From Desulfotignum sp. (GTDB lineage: Bacteria > Desulfobacterota > Desulfobacteria > Desulfobacterales > Desulfobacteraceae), in assembly GCA_011390335.1 (NCBI GenBank), contig JAABSO010000005.1, positions 62,001 through 126,000 of the forward strand: a stretch of DNA of 64,000 nt. The letters are read 5' to 3'. Of the stretch, positions 17,662 to 26,124 are shown one piece after another. The notes beneath the pieces were generated by a model. It was not told the DNA's origin. It worked only from the letters and a program-made list of their open reading frames with translations, and did no database searches. The position numbers were made by a program, and so were the translations under genes. How positions within the stretch are numbered: the stretch's first letter is position 1; each line of letters begins with the position of its first letter.

Positions 17662-18744
17662 TCAGGCTTCGGTAAAATCCGAAGGTGTTTTCTTGAGGAA
17701 GGGCCTGAAAATGCCCTTGTTGTTCGCCTTGCTGTATGCTTCATCAGCACTGATCCAGCCCTTTTTGTACAATCCCATGATGGCATCATCCAAAAGCTGC
17801 ATCCCGTATTGCTTGCCTGTCTGTATCATGGAAGGGATCTGGTGGGTCTTTGCTTCTCTGATCAGGTTCCGAACCGCCGGGGTTGCCACAAGGATTTCCA
17901 GAGCCGGACACCGGCCTTTTTTATCAATACGTTTGAACAGCACCTGAGCCACCACGGCCCGGAGGCCGTCGGACAGAGTCGAGCGGATCTGGGCCTGTTC
18001 CGTGGAAGGGAATACCTCAATAATGCGGTCAACGGTTTTGGCGGCGCTGGAGGTATGCAGGGTGCCGAAAACCAGATGGCCTGTGGATGCAGCTTCAATG
18101 GCCAGGGATATGGTTTCCAGATCCCGCAGCTCCCCCACCAGGATGATATCCGGGTCTTCCCGCAATGCCCCCCGCAGGGCTGCGGAAAAGGTTTCGGTGT
18201 GGAGCCCGACTTCCCGGTGGTTCACAATGCAGTTCTGGCTTTTGTGAACAAACTCTATGGGATCCTCCACCGTAATAATATGGTCTTTGCGAATTTTATT
18301 TGCCTGGTCTATGATCGCTGCCAGGGTGGTGGATTTTCCTGATCCGGTGGGGCCGGTAACCAGCACCAGTCCCCTGGGCAGTTCCGCCAGTTTGGAAATT
18401 ACCGGGGGCAGCCCCAGTTTTTCAGCGGTCAGGATATCGGAAGGAATTTCCCGAAATACAGCTGATATGCCGTTTTTCTGCATGAAATAATTGGCCCGGT
18501 ACCGGGCCAGGCCGGGGATTTCATATCCGAAATCCACATCTCCGGTCTCTTCAAACACCTTGATTTTTTCCTGGGAAGTGATTTCATAGAGCATACCCCG
18601 CAGTTTGTCTGACGTCAGCCTGTCATACTTGATCCGCTCAATATCCCCGTTAATCCGCAGGGCAGGCTGCTGGCCTGCGGAAAGATGAAGGTCGGACGCC
18701 CCCTGTTCGTGCATGAGTTTGAAAAAGGCATCAATCTCAGCCAT
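17662..18744 (-). CDS. pilT: Pilus retraction ATPase PilT
   Basis: This 360-residue hexameric retraction motor has Walker A GPTGSGKST (about 129-137), an Asp box ITVEDPIEF, Walker B ILVGELRDLETI and the His box GHLVFGTLHTSSA. The N-terminal PAS-like part contains the family motif GASDLHLSAGQQP, and length is standard. It disassembles pilin from the pilus base during twitching. The gene precedes its paralogue and lies about 16 kb from pilMNO, so pilus functions are split within this window. Confidence 0.95.
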   Translation of the reverse strand: MAEIDAFFKLMHEQGASDLHLSAGQQPALRINGDIERIKYDRLTSDKLRGMLYEITSQEKIKVFEETGDVDFGYEIPGLARYRANYFMQKNGISAVFREIPSDILTAEKLGLPPVISKLAELPRGLVLVTGPTGSGKSTTLAAIIDQANKIRKDHIITVEDPIEFVHKSQNCIVNHREVGLHTETFSAALRGALREDPDIILVGELRDLETISLAIEAASTGHLVFGTLHTSSAAKTVDRIIEVFPSTEQAQIRSTLSDGLRAVVAQVLFKRIDKKGRCPALEILVATPAVRNLIREAKTHQIPSMIQTGKQYGMQLLDDAIMGLYKKGWISADEAYSKANNKGIFRPFLKKTPSDFTEA

Positions 18745-18830
18745 TGGTATACCCCATATAGATTGTCAATACCGCCTGGCCACACGTACGAATCCGGGCA
18801 GTGTATTTATCCGGCTTTGTTACATACTGC

Positions 18831-19331
18831 TCAGGCTCTGTTGATAAACCGCAAGGTTGCATCGGTTTCATCGGCAGCCTTATTTTCCTCTTTGGTCATT
18901 TCCAGCAGCTTGGAGTGGGACTCTAAAACTGCACTGATCTGCATCTCCAGCTGAATGCGCTGCCGTTTCAATTCAATAATGTCACTGTGAAGTTGAGAAA
19001 GCCTTTTATGGGCGCGGTTTAAAATTTTTTCCGCCTCCACCTCTGCATTGGCAATAATGTTCTGGGAAGATTTTTTGGCATTTTCCTTCATCTGATCCAG
19101 CACTTTCTGGGACTGGATCATGGCATTTTTCATGGCGTTTTCCCGTTTCCGGTATCCCTGATTTTCCAGATCCAGCCGCCTTTTTTCTTCTGTCAGGCCC
19201 TGCACCGCCCGGTCAAGGGAATCCAGTTGTGCTGCCACATCTTCCAGAAAAGCATCCACCTCCTGAACATCAAATCCCCTGAACCGGGTTTTAAATTCCT
19301 TTTGTTTGACCACCAGCGATGTTACACCCAT
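18831..19331 (-). CDS. DivIVA-domain protein
   Basis: This 166-residue protein has an N-terminal DivIVA membrane-binding domain (LVVKQKEFKTRFRGFDVQEVDAFLEDV, about 6-32) followed by a long coiled coil (about 33-150). DivIVA-type proteins bind negatively curved membrane at poles and division sites. The downstream position of yggT resembles the ylmG(yggT)-divIVA neighbourhood known in other bacteria, though the order is yggT first, then this gene, 14 bp apart. It is about 87 bp upstream of pilT. A polarity or division role is inferred. Confidence 0.88.
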   Translation of the reverse strand: MGVTSLVVKQKEFKTRFRGFDVQEVDAFLEDVAAQLDSLDRAVQGLTEEKRRLDLENQGYRKRENAMKNAMIQSQKVLDQMKENAKKSSQNIIANAEVEAEKILNRAHKRLSQLHSDIIELKRQRIQLEMQISAVLESHSKLLEMTKEENKAADETDATLRFINRA

Positions 19332-19345
19332 GGCAAATCCTTTTA

Positions 19346-19648
19346 TTATAATAAAATTGACCGTGCCAACCCGTGAAGGCTGTTCACAACAAAGGTTTGA
19401 AGAAATACAATCGCCAAAATCACAACAATGGGAGAGATGTCAATACCGCCGAAATTGACCGGAAGTCTTTTTCTTATCTGATAAAATACAGGTTCCGTTG
19501 CCGTGTTGATGAACCGGACAATGGGATTATAGGGATCCGGGTTCACCCAGGACAAGACAGCGCCGGCAATCACAATCCACATATAAAAGGTCAGTCCATA
19601 ATCAAGCACCACTGCAACCGCCTGTAAAAAATTTGCCACTATAAGCAT
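19346..19648 (-). CDS. yggT: YggT-family membrane protein
   Basis: This 100-residue protein has two membrane helices (about 4-32 and 72-93) separated by the conserved VNPDPYNPIVRFINTATEP loop, which is diagnostic of the YggT/YlmG family. Family members are linked to osmotic tolerance, c-type cytochrome assembly in plastids, or the division zone; the true role is unsettled. It is the first gene of the minus block that includes the DivIVA protein and pilT. No clear promoter was found in the roughly 150 bp upstream. Confidence 0.88.
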   Translation of the reverse strand: MLIVANFLQAVAVVLDYGLTFYMWIVIAGAVLSWVNPDPYNPIVRFINTATEPVFYQIRKRLPVNFGGIDISPIVVILAIVFLQTFVVNSLHGLARSILL

Positions 19649-20105
19649 TCACATACCCTTTCTTCTGGATAATTTCTTTTATTGGGGGGTTGTTATCAGG
19701 CAATCAGATAAAAATCAAGTATTTTTGCCTGTCTGGAACCACCGCATCCCAAGGTTTTTGGCAAATGCCTCTGCCTGAAAACTGGTTGACAAGCCTGTTT
19801 CAATGCATTAAGAATGGTTAAACCATTAAAGGATGCTTTGCCCCGTCATAGTAAATATCCTGGCCCAGGGCCAGGTTTTCCATGTTAGAATAAAATAATG
19901 CCGTATATACCCGGGCAATATACCGTATACACTTGAACACAGGCACATTGTATGATAACACGTAAACACATATAAAACAACGCTATACACCGGGATGCAA
20001 ACGCACATACAAACTGGTTGCAGATGGCAGCATCAGGTCCGGCAACAAAAACTGTAATCATGAAATAACATAACAATAGAACATTTGAATCTTAAGGAGC
20101 GCAAA
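19649..20105. other. Long divergent intergenic region upstream of aor
   Basis: About 457 bp between yggT (minus) and aor (plus), with no credible protein gene. The left part contains a palindrome at 19813-19827. The right part (about 19880-20060) is rich in short CACA/ATAC-type runs on the plus strand and would be a long untranslated leader if transcription starts near 19820. I could not match it to a molybdenum- or tungsten-cofactor riboswitch. Confidence 0.4.
19786..19827 (+). promoter_or_regulatory. Possible aor promoter with overlapping palindrome
   Basis: TTGACA (19786-19791) is followed at 17 bp by a weak TAAGAA. The near-perfect palindrome AATGGTT-A-AACCATT (19813-19827) overlaps the expected -10/+1 zone, where a repressor would act. 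The -10 is poor, so this is only a candidate. Confidence 0.3.
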
Positions 20106-22244
20106 ATGGGTCACATGCAATTAAAAGAGATAAAAGCCACCCCCTATGTAAGGGCTGAGGTTAAAAAAGGCTATACGGATCAATCTTTGCATATCAATCT
20201 GGACAAAGCAGACATCCGCATATCCCCCATTGATACTGCTGTAAAAGAAAAATTCATCGGCGGCAAAGGCTATGATCTGTGGTACATGTGGAATGCTGTC
20301 ACAGGCGATACAAAGTGGGATGATCCTGAAAACACCATCTGCATTTCCGCAGGCCCTTTAGGCGGCACCCCCGGGTATCCAGGGGGGGGGAAAAGCATTG
20401 TAACTGCCATATCCCCGCTTACCGGCGCTCCCATTGACTCCAATGTGGGGGGGTATTTTGGGCCATATAAAAAATTCTCCGGATTCGATGTCATTGCACT
20501 CAGCGGCAAGGCTGACCAGGATACGGTGATCCTCATTGACGGCATTCAAAGCGAAATCAAGATTTTTGCCGCATCCGACCTGCCTGAAACCGCCTATGAA
20601 ATGTCCGATGCCCTGACCCGGTATTTTGATGAAGAAAAGCCGGTAAACATATCGGTTGTAACTGCAGGTCCCGGGGCTGAAAACACCTATTTCGGATGCT
20701 TGAACTTTTCCTGGTTTGATGCGGGCCGCAAAAGGGTCCGGTATAAACAGGCCGGCCGGGGCGGCATCGGCACAGTGTTTGCTGACAAGAAAATCAAAGC
20801 GGTGGTTGCAAGGTTCGGTGCTATTTCCATGAAAACCAACAATCCGGCAGACCTTGATGCCCTTAAAATTGTCACCAAGACACATGCCAAAGAGATCAAT
20901 ACACTGGATCCCAAGCAGAACCGCATGGCCCTGGTGGGCACCACCCATCTGGTTCCCATCATGAATGACCACGACTGCCTGCCCACCCACAACTTCAAGT
21001 TCGGATCACATCCCGGTGCAGCGGTCATCGGGGAAGGGGTGTATGAACACATCTTTGACAAGGGATTTGACGGGTGCTGGCGGGGATGTGCTGTGGCCTG
21101 CTCCCACGGGGTCAAGGATTTCACTCCGTTCACCGGCCCTTTTCAGGGCAAAAAAGTGTTTGTGGACGGCCCGGAATATGAAACCGTAGCCGGGTGCGGC
21201 TCCAACCTGGGCATATTTGACGCCCACACCATCCTGGAAATCAATTTCTACTGCGATGCGTATGGGATGGATACCATTTCCGTGGGCACCTCCATCGGAT
21301 TTGTCATGGAATGCTTCGAAAACAAGCTGATCACCACAGACCATACCGGCGGTATGGACATCAGTTTCGGCAACCGGCACAGCACCATGGAACTGATCCA
21401 CCAGATGGCCAGGGGTGAAGGATTCGGTGCCATTGTGGGCAAAGGTATCCGACAGATGAAACAGATATTTGCCACACAATACCATGCAGATGCCGCCTTT
21501 ATGCAGGACATCGGCATGGAATCCAAGGGCCTGGAGTTTTCCGAATACATCACCAAGGAAAGCCTTGCCCAGCAGGGGGGATACGGACTTGCCCTCAAAG
21601 GCCCCCAGCATGATGAAGCCTGGCTTATCTTTCTGGATATGGTCCACAATTTTATGCCCACCTTTGAAAACAAAGCGGAAGCCCTGCACTGGTTTCCCAT
21701 GTTCAGGACCTGGTTCGGCCTGTGCGGCCTGTGCAAACTGCCTTGGAACGACATTGTCCCTGAAGACAACAAAGATACTGAAGAACCTGCCAAGGTGGTC
21801 AAACATATCCAGTGGTATGCGGATTTCTTTGCCGCCATCACCGGCAAGAAAACAAGTGCAGATGACCTGATCTCCATGAGCGAGGCTGTGTATAATTTCC
21901 AGCGCGTCTTCAACCTGAAGATGGGATACGGCACAAGAGAACACGATACCCTCCCCTACCGGGCCATGGGACCTGTCACTGCAGAAGAATACGAGAGCCG
22001 TCAGGAGCGCTATGACACGCAGCTGACCGAAAAATACGGCATGGATATTTCCGGCATGGATACCAATGCCAAGGTGGCGGCCCTGAGAAAGGAGCGTGAG
22101 TCCCAGTATGAACAGCTCAAGGATGCAGTATATGAACGCCGGGGCTGGAACAAAAACGGCATCCCCACAAAAGAAACCGTGAAGCGCCTTGGCATCGATT
22201 TTCCTGAGGTACTGGAAGTACTGGAACAAAACGGGGTAAAATAA
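20106..22244 (+). CDS. aor: Aldehyde:ferredoxin oxidoreductase family (tungsten enzyme)
   Basis: The 712-residue product belongs to the AOR family, which binds a tungsto-bis-pterin and one [4Fe-4S] cluster. The N-terminal domain shows GGKGYDLWYM. Three cluster cysteines appear in GCWRGCAVACSHG (about 323-333, spacing C-x3-C-x3-C), with the C-terminal cysteine region WFGLCGLCKLPW (about 537-548). The start at 20106 follows AAGGAGC. A 65-residue ThiS/MoaD-like protein ending in GG begins 7 bp downstream. Such enzymes oxidise aldehydes, or reduce acids, with ferredoxin. Substrate is not predictable, and the spacing of the first cysteines may mark a subfamily distinct from the archaeal type enzyme. 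Confidence 0.92.
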   Translation: MGHMQLKEIKATPYVRAEVKKGYTDQSLHINLDKADIRISPIDTAVKEKFIGGKGYDLWYMWNAVTGDTKWDDPENTICISAGPLGGTPGYPGGGKSIVTAISPLTGAPIDSNVGGYFGPYKKFSGFDVIALSGKADQDTVILIDGIQSEIKIFAASDLPETAYEMSDALTRYFDEEKPVNISVVTAGPGAENTYFGCLNFSWFDAGRKRVRYKQAGRGGIGTVFADKKIKAVVARFGAISMKTNNPADLDALKIVTKTHAKEINTLDPKQNRMALVGTTHLVPIMNDHDCLPTHNFKFGSHPGAAVIGEGVYEHIFDKGFDGCWRGCAVACSHGVKDFTPFTGPFQGKKVFVDGPEYETVAGCGSNLGIFDAHTILEINFYCDAYGMDTISVGTSIGFVMECFENKLITTDHTGGMDISFGNRHSTMELIHQMARGEGFGAIVGKGIRQMKQIFATQYHADAAFMQDIGMESKGLEFSEYITKESLAQQGGYGLALKGPQHDEAWLIFLDMVHNFMPTFENKAEALHWFPMFRTWFGLCGLCKLPWNDIVPEDNKDTEEPAKVVKHIQWYADFFAAITGKKTSADDLISMSEAVYNFQRVFNLKMGYGTREHDTLPYRAMGPVTAEEYESRQERYDTQLTEKYGMDISGMDTNAKVAALRKERESQYEQLKDAVYERRGWNKNGIPTKETVKRLGIDFPEVLEVLEQNGVK

Positions 22245-22251
22245 CCCTCCT

Positions 22252-22449
22252 ATGATTCAGGTGGATGAAAAACCCGTAAAATGGTATCAGGGCATGACCA
22301 TTGCTGATCTTTTGGAACAGATGGAAGATGTCCGGTTCTGTTCAGTGGTCCGGCTTAACGGCAGATTGGTATCCAGTCCGAAATTTGCTGATACCCGCAT
22401 CCCAAACGATGCTGTCATCCAGCTGCTTCCTCTGGTGGCAGGGGGATAA
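22252..22449 (+). CDS. ThiS/MoaD-like sulfur-carrier protein
   Basis: This 65-residue ubiquitin-like protein ends exactly in LVAGG, the double-glycine tail that is thiocarboxylated in MoaD and ThiS. Strands MIQVDEKPVKW and VVRLNGRLV plus the final VIQLLPLVAGG fit the family. Placed 7 bp after aor, it most likely supplies sulfur for the pterin dithiolene of the tungsten cofactor (inference from pairing). No MoeB-type activating enzyme is encoded next to it. A strong terminator follows, so aor and this gene are one unit. Confidence 0.88.
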   Translation: MIQVDEKPVKWYQGMTIADLLEQMEDVRFCSVVRLNGRLVSSPKFADTRIPNDAVIQLLPLVAGG

Positions 22450-22479
22450 ACCCAGATTTCGCAAAATTCTGCTTCACAA

Positions 22480-22526
22480 ATAACTGCCTGTCTGTTAGTA
22501 ACACACAGGCAGTTATTCTTTTTTCT
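22480..22526 (+). terminator. Rho-independent terminator after the aor unit
   Basis: The stem AATAACTGCCTGT pairs with ACAGGCAGTTATT across a 13-base loop, followed by CTTTTTTC. The 13-bp perfect stem and T-run mark a strong terminator for the aor-thiS-like transcript. Confidence 0.9.
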
Positions 22527-22549
22527 AACCCCAAAGACAGAGCATTCTA

Positions 22550-24133
22550 TTGAAACCACTTATTTCGTTTTTTAAACAGCTTGTAAAAAAGACCCGGGCA
22601 CAAACAGACCAGCAGGCAGCCGAAAAACCCTCCGGCAGTAACACGCCATCTGACCCGGCACAGCAACATCCCGGTCAGGCCAAAACACAACTCTTTTTGC
22701 GAAAAAACAGCGCCCCCGGGCAGCCTTGTGTGAAAAATGGTGCAACGGAGAAAATCCCGCAGGCTGCTGCCGGACGGAAGCCTCAAAGAACATCTGCCCG
22801 GGAACAGGCAGTCGGAAAACCTGTTGTACAAAAACCCTGGTCTTTGGACAGTTTTTCTGTACCCCCCGAACAGGGAAAAACCCGTTTCCATGATCTGGAT
22901 CTGCCCGATACGCTCATGCATGCCATTGCAGATCTAAACTTTTCCTACTGCACTGATATCCAGGCGGCCCTGCTTCCCCATACCCTTGCAGGCAAGGATG
23001 CCACAGCCAAGGCCCAAACCGGCACCGGGAAAAGCGCCACCTTCATTATCGCCATGATCAAGGCGTTCATGCAAAATCCTGTTACAAACAAGGAAGGGTT
23101 TCCCAGATCACTGATCCTGGCACCCACCCGGGAACTGGTTCACCAGATTGAAAAGGATTTCAATGACCTGGCCAGGTATACCCCTTTGAAAATTGTGTCT
23201 GTTTACGGGGGCACCGGCTATGCCAAACAGCAGCAGATACTCCAGGACAACCCGGTTGATGTCATAGTGGCAACCCCGGGGCGGCTCCTGGATTTTATCC
23301 GACAGAAACGCATCAATCTGTCCAAGGTGGAAATCGTTGTCATTGATGAGGCGGACCGGATGCTGGACATGGGATTTATTCCGGATGTCAGGCGCCTGGT
23401 GTACATGACCCCCCACAAGGACAAACGCCAGACCCTGTTTTTTTCCGCCACCCTCACCGAGGAAGTCCTGCGCCTGGCTGATTCCTGGACAACGAAAAAC
23501 AAGGTCCAGATTGAAATTGATCCGGAACAGACAACTGCCGACAGCATCCGCCAAGTGGTTTATCTGACCACTGAAGATAAAAAATTCCAGCATGTCTACA
23601 ACCTTATCGTGTCGGAAAAACTTGACCGGGTACTCGTTTTTGTCAACCGCAAGGATACGGCAAAATATTTATGCGACAAACTTTCCAGATACCGGCTCAA
23701 ATGCAAAGTCCTGTCCGGAGATGTCTCCCAGGACAACCGGTTCAAGGTGCTGAACCAGTTTAAGAACAGTACCATCAATATCCTGGTGGCAACCGATGTG
23801 GCAGCCAGGGGCCTGCACATTGAAAATATCAGCCATGTGGTCAACTATGACATGCCCTTTGAGCCTGAACACTATATTCACCGCATAGGAAGAACCGGCC
23901 GGGCAGGCGCCACAGGCATCTCGATCTCCTTTGCCGATGAAATGAGTTCTTTTCAGATTCCCCAGATTGAAGCGGTCCTGGGTCACAAAATCACCTGTGA
24001 ATATCCATCGGAAACCCTGGAACAGCCGTTGCCCAAACCCCTTCCCAGGCAGCAGCAGCAAAAGGTTTCGGCAAAAGGCAGGCCAAGAAAAAGACGGCCC
24101 GGGCCCAAAAAAAAATATAATAAAAAACCCTGA
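22550..24133 (+). CDS. DEAD-box ATP-dependent RNA helicase (RhlB/RhlE-like)
   Basis: This 527-residue helicase has a low-complexity Gln/Lys-rich N-terminal extension of about 110 residues, then the Q-motif and canonical motifs AQTGTGKSATF (I), PTRELVHQ (Ia), VIDEADRMLDMGF (II), FFSATLT (III), ATDVAARGLH (V) and HRIGRTGRAG (VI). The C-terminal tail is Arg/Lys-rich, suited to RNA binding. The start is placed at a TTG (22550), because no ATG precedes the folded domain and the frame beginning MKPLISFFKQL looks natural; its ribosome site is weak, so the exact start is uncertain. It acts on structured RNA, in ribosome assembly or mRNA decay. Confidence 0.9.
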   Translation: MKPLISFFKQLVKKTRAQTDQQAAEKPSGSNTPSDPAQQHPGQAKTQLFLRKNSAPGQPCVKNGATEKIPQAAAGRKPQRTSAREQAVGKPVVQKPWSLDSFSVPPEQGKTRFHDLDLPDTLMHAIADLNFSYCTDIQAALLPHTLAGKDATAKAQTGTGKSATFIIAMIKAFMQNPVTNKEGFPRSLILAPTRELVHQIEKDFNDLARYTPLKIVSVYGGTGYAKQQQILQDNPVDVIVATPGRLLDFIRQKRINLSKVEIVVIDEADRMLDMGFIPDVRRLVYMTPHKDKRQTLFFSATLTEEVLRLADSWTTKNKVQIEIDPEQTTADSIRQVVYLTTEDKKFQHVYNLIVSEKLDRVLVFVNRKDTAKYLCDKLSRYRLKCKVLSGDVSQDNRFKVLNQFKNSTINILVATDVAARGLHIENISHVVNYDMPFEPEHYIHRIGRTGRAGATGISISFADEMSSFQIPQIEAVLGHKITCEYPSETLEQPLPKPLPRQQQQKVSAKGRPRKRRPGPKKKYNKKP

Positions 24134-24221
24134 CCATTGTTCAGGTTGACACGCCCCTGACATTCGGTGTAAAACCTTTTACCTGTAGATTACGCTGCAA
24201 ATAAAGGAGATATAAGATAAA

Positions 24222-24590
24222 ATGTTTGGTCTTGGAATGCCTGAAATTCTTTTAATCCTGGCCATAGCCCTGATCGTCATAGGCCCCAAAAAGCTGCCCG
24301 AACTCGCCAAAACACTGGGCCGGGCCATGGGTGAATTCAAACGGTCAGCCCAGGATTTCAAACGCAGCATTGACATGGAAACCACCCTCCAGGATATAAA
24401 TCCCGCTTCCACGGATACCAAAGAGGTAACCCGTAAATCCCGCCAGGAAAAAAAAGACAACGACAAAAATCAGGAAAAAACGGGGCAGGAAAAAACCGGC
24501 ACCTCGAAGGACGTGCCTGGTGATGATTCTGAAGCAGAACCTGAAGATGATACCCCCGGCAATGGCGGCAGTGGGGACAAAAAAAACTGA
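24222..24590 (+). CDS. Sec-independent translocase protein TatA/TatB
   Basis: This 122-residue protein begins with a short N-terminal membrane helix (MFGLGMPEILLILAIALIVIG), the conserved hinge PKKLPELAK and an amphipathic helix (about 28-55). A highly charged Lys/Glu/Asp tail follows. The length and extended amphipathic helix resemble TatB, but single TatA/B proteins serve both roles in many deltaproteobacteria, so I leave the subtype open. tatC follows 6 bp later. The complex exports folded cofactor-bearing proteins with twin-arginine signals. Confidence 0.92.
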   Translation: MFGLGMPEILLILAIALIVIGPKKLPELAKTLGRAMGEFKRSAQDFKRSIDMETTLQDINPASTDTKEVTRKSRQEKKDNDKNQEKTGQEKTGTSKDVPGDDSEAEPEDDTPGNGGSGDKKN

Positions 24591-24596
24591 CAACCC

Positions 24597-25409
24597 ATGG
24601 AAACTGAGACCAAAAGCCCGTTCACAGAGCATTTAGGAGAGTTGCGCGACCGGCTTGTCCGCTCGTTTATTGCCGTAGGAGTCGGATTTGCCGGGGCATA
24701 TGCTTTCAAGGAAAAACTGTTCCAGATTTTAACCGCACCTCTGGTGACGGCCATGGAAGCCAACGGTAATGCACAGATGATCTTTACCGGTCTGCCCGAG
24801 GCCTTTTTCACCTACCTTAAGGTATCTTTGCTTGCCGGTATTGTGGTGGCCACACCTGTATTGTTCTATGAATTCTGGATGTTCGTGTCTCCCGGCCTCT
24901 ACAGGAACGAAAAAAAATATATGCTGCCGGTGGTGGTGCTGTCCATTTTCTTTTTTCTTCTGGGCTCATCCTTTGGCTATTTCATTGTCTTCCCATACGG
25001 CTTCCAGTTCTTTTTGGGATTTGCCAATGAAACCATCCAGGCCATGCCCTCCATGAAAGAGTATCTCTCATTTGCCTCCAAAATGCTTCTGGCCTTCGGA
25101 TTTGTGTTTGAACTGCCCCTGGTACTGACCTTTATGGCCCGCATGGGCCTGGTGACGGTGCCTTTTTTAAAAAAGAACCGAAAATACGCTTTGCTGCTCT
25201 TTTTTGTGGGGGCCGCTTTGATAACCCCGCCGGATGTCATCACCCAGGTCATGATGGCCCTACCCCTGATGATCCTTTATGAAATAAGCATTCTGGGCGC
25301 CCGGATATTCGGCAGAAAAAATCCCCTTGATGAAGAAACACAACCTGATTCAAACAAGGCATCCAACAGCACAGAGGCATCATCGGACAGGGATGACTCA
25401 GCAGAATAA
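24597..25409 (+). CDS. tatC: Sec-independent translocase protein TatC
   Basis: This 270-residue polytopic protein has six membrane helices and typical motifs: HLGELRDRLVRS at the N-terminus (about 10-21), FYEFWMFVSPGLY (about 85-97) and the conserved FGFVFELPLVLTFMARMGLV segment. It is the Tat signal-peptide receptor. The tail after residue 245 is acidic and unstructured, longer than in E. coli TatC. It forms an operon with tatA/B. The cytochrome c3 gene 150 bp downstream is exported by Sec, not Tat, so the neighbourhood is not a substrate pairing. Confidence 0.96.
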   Translation: METETKSPFTEHLGELRDRLVRSFIAVGVGFAGAYAFKEKLFQILTAPLVTAMEANGNAQMIFTGLPEAFFTYLKVSLLAGIVVATPVLFYEFWMFVSPGLYRNEKKYMLPVVVLSIFFFLLGSSFGYFIVFPYGFQFFLGFANETIQAMPSMKEYLSFASKMLLAFGFVFELPLVLTFMARMGLVTVPFLKKNRKYALLLFFVGAALITPPDVITQVMMALPLMILYEISILGARIFGRKNPLDEETQPDSNKASNSTEASSDRDDSAE

Positions 25410-25558
25410 CCATATGGAGGCATACAGATTTTATATTGACTTTGGCCGGATGTTATGCGAGAAAACAGGTAGATTTTTTTGGAAACCAGCCGGTCCCGGG
25501 GGTACGGAACCGGTAAGAAAATACATGTTTAATTCAAGCTAAAGGAGTAAACCGCGCT

Positions 25559-26020
25559 ATGAACAAAAAACTGATTATGCTGCTGCTGGCTGCAGGATTT
25601 GCCGCGCTCTTCATCACAACAGGTATCCAGGCAGGTACCGAGGTGGAGGACACCTTTCAAATTGTGACCCCTGGATATGATGACGCAAACCGCAAAAAAG
25701 GTCCCCCCCAGTTCAAGCCTGTCACCTTTACCCACAAAAAGCACACCGAAGACTATGGTATTTCATGCGGCGACTGCCACCATGATGAGAACGGTGAACC
25801 TTTAGAACTCAAAATGGGGGATGATGTCCACACCTGCTATGAATGCCACAATATTTTTGAAAAAACCAAAGAAAACAGAAGAGACATCATGGTCCATGAG
25901 AATGCCATGCATGGAAACTGCAGAGAATGCCACAAAGAGGTGAATATTGAAGCCGGCGACCCAAAAGGCCGTAAAGGACCGGCCCCTACTTCCTGCACCC
26001 AGTGCCATGAAAAAGCCTGA
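25559..26020 (+). CDS. Tetrahaem cytochrome c3 (class III)
   Basis: This 153-residue preprotein has a Sec signal peptide (about 1-25, cleaved near IQAG) and exactly four CxxCH haem sites: CGDCH, CYECH, CRECH and CTQCH. Early extra histidines (FTHKKHTEDYG) supply distal ligands, as in cytochrome c3. It is a periplasmic low-potential electron carrier between hydrogenases or formate dehydrogenases and membrane complexes in sulfate reducers. The start has an AAAGGAG ribosome site. The mature length of about 128 suits a type II c3. A terminator follows. Confidence 0.95.
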   Translation: MNKKLIMLLLAAGFAALFITTGIQAGTEVEDTFQIVTPGYDDANRKKGPPQFKPVTFTHKKHTEDYGISCGDCHHDENGEPLELKMGDDVHTCYECHNIFEKTKENRRDIMVHENAMHGNCRECHKEVNIEAGDPKGRKGPAPTSCTQCHEKA

Positions 26021-26077
26021 TTACCAAGAATCCTGATTTAAAATTTAACCAGACTTAATACTTTAATCTGGTTTAAC

Positions 26078-26120
26078 AGCAGGCGGTTTTCCGATTTTCG
26101 GAAGGCCGCCTGTTTTGTTT
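26078..26120 (+). terminator. Rho-independent terminator after cytochrome c3
   Basis: CAGGCGG (26080-26086) pairs with CCGCCTG (26106-26112). The interior contains a nested TTCCGATTTTCGGAA hairpin, and TTTTGTTT follows. It separates the cytochrome gene from the convergent panC gene. Confidence 0.85.
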
Positions 26121-26124
26121 ACAA

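Noticed and set aside
19880..20060. Molybdenum/tungsten cofactor riboswitch before aor
   Set aside because: The leader is long and unusual, but I could not find the conserved Moco-RNA segments; a covariance search would be decisive.
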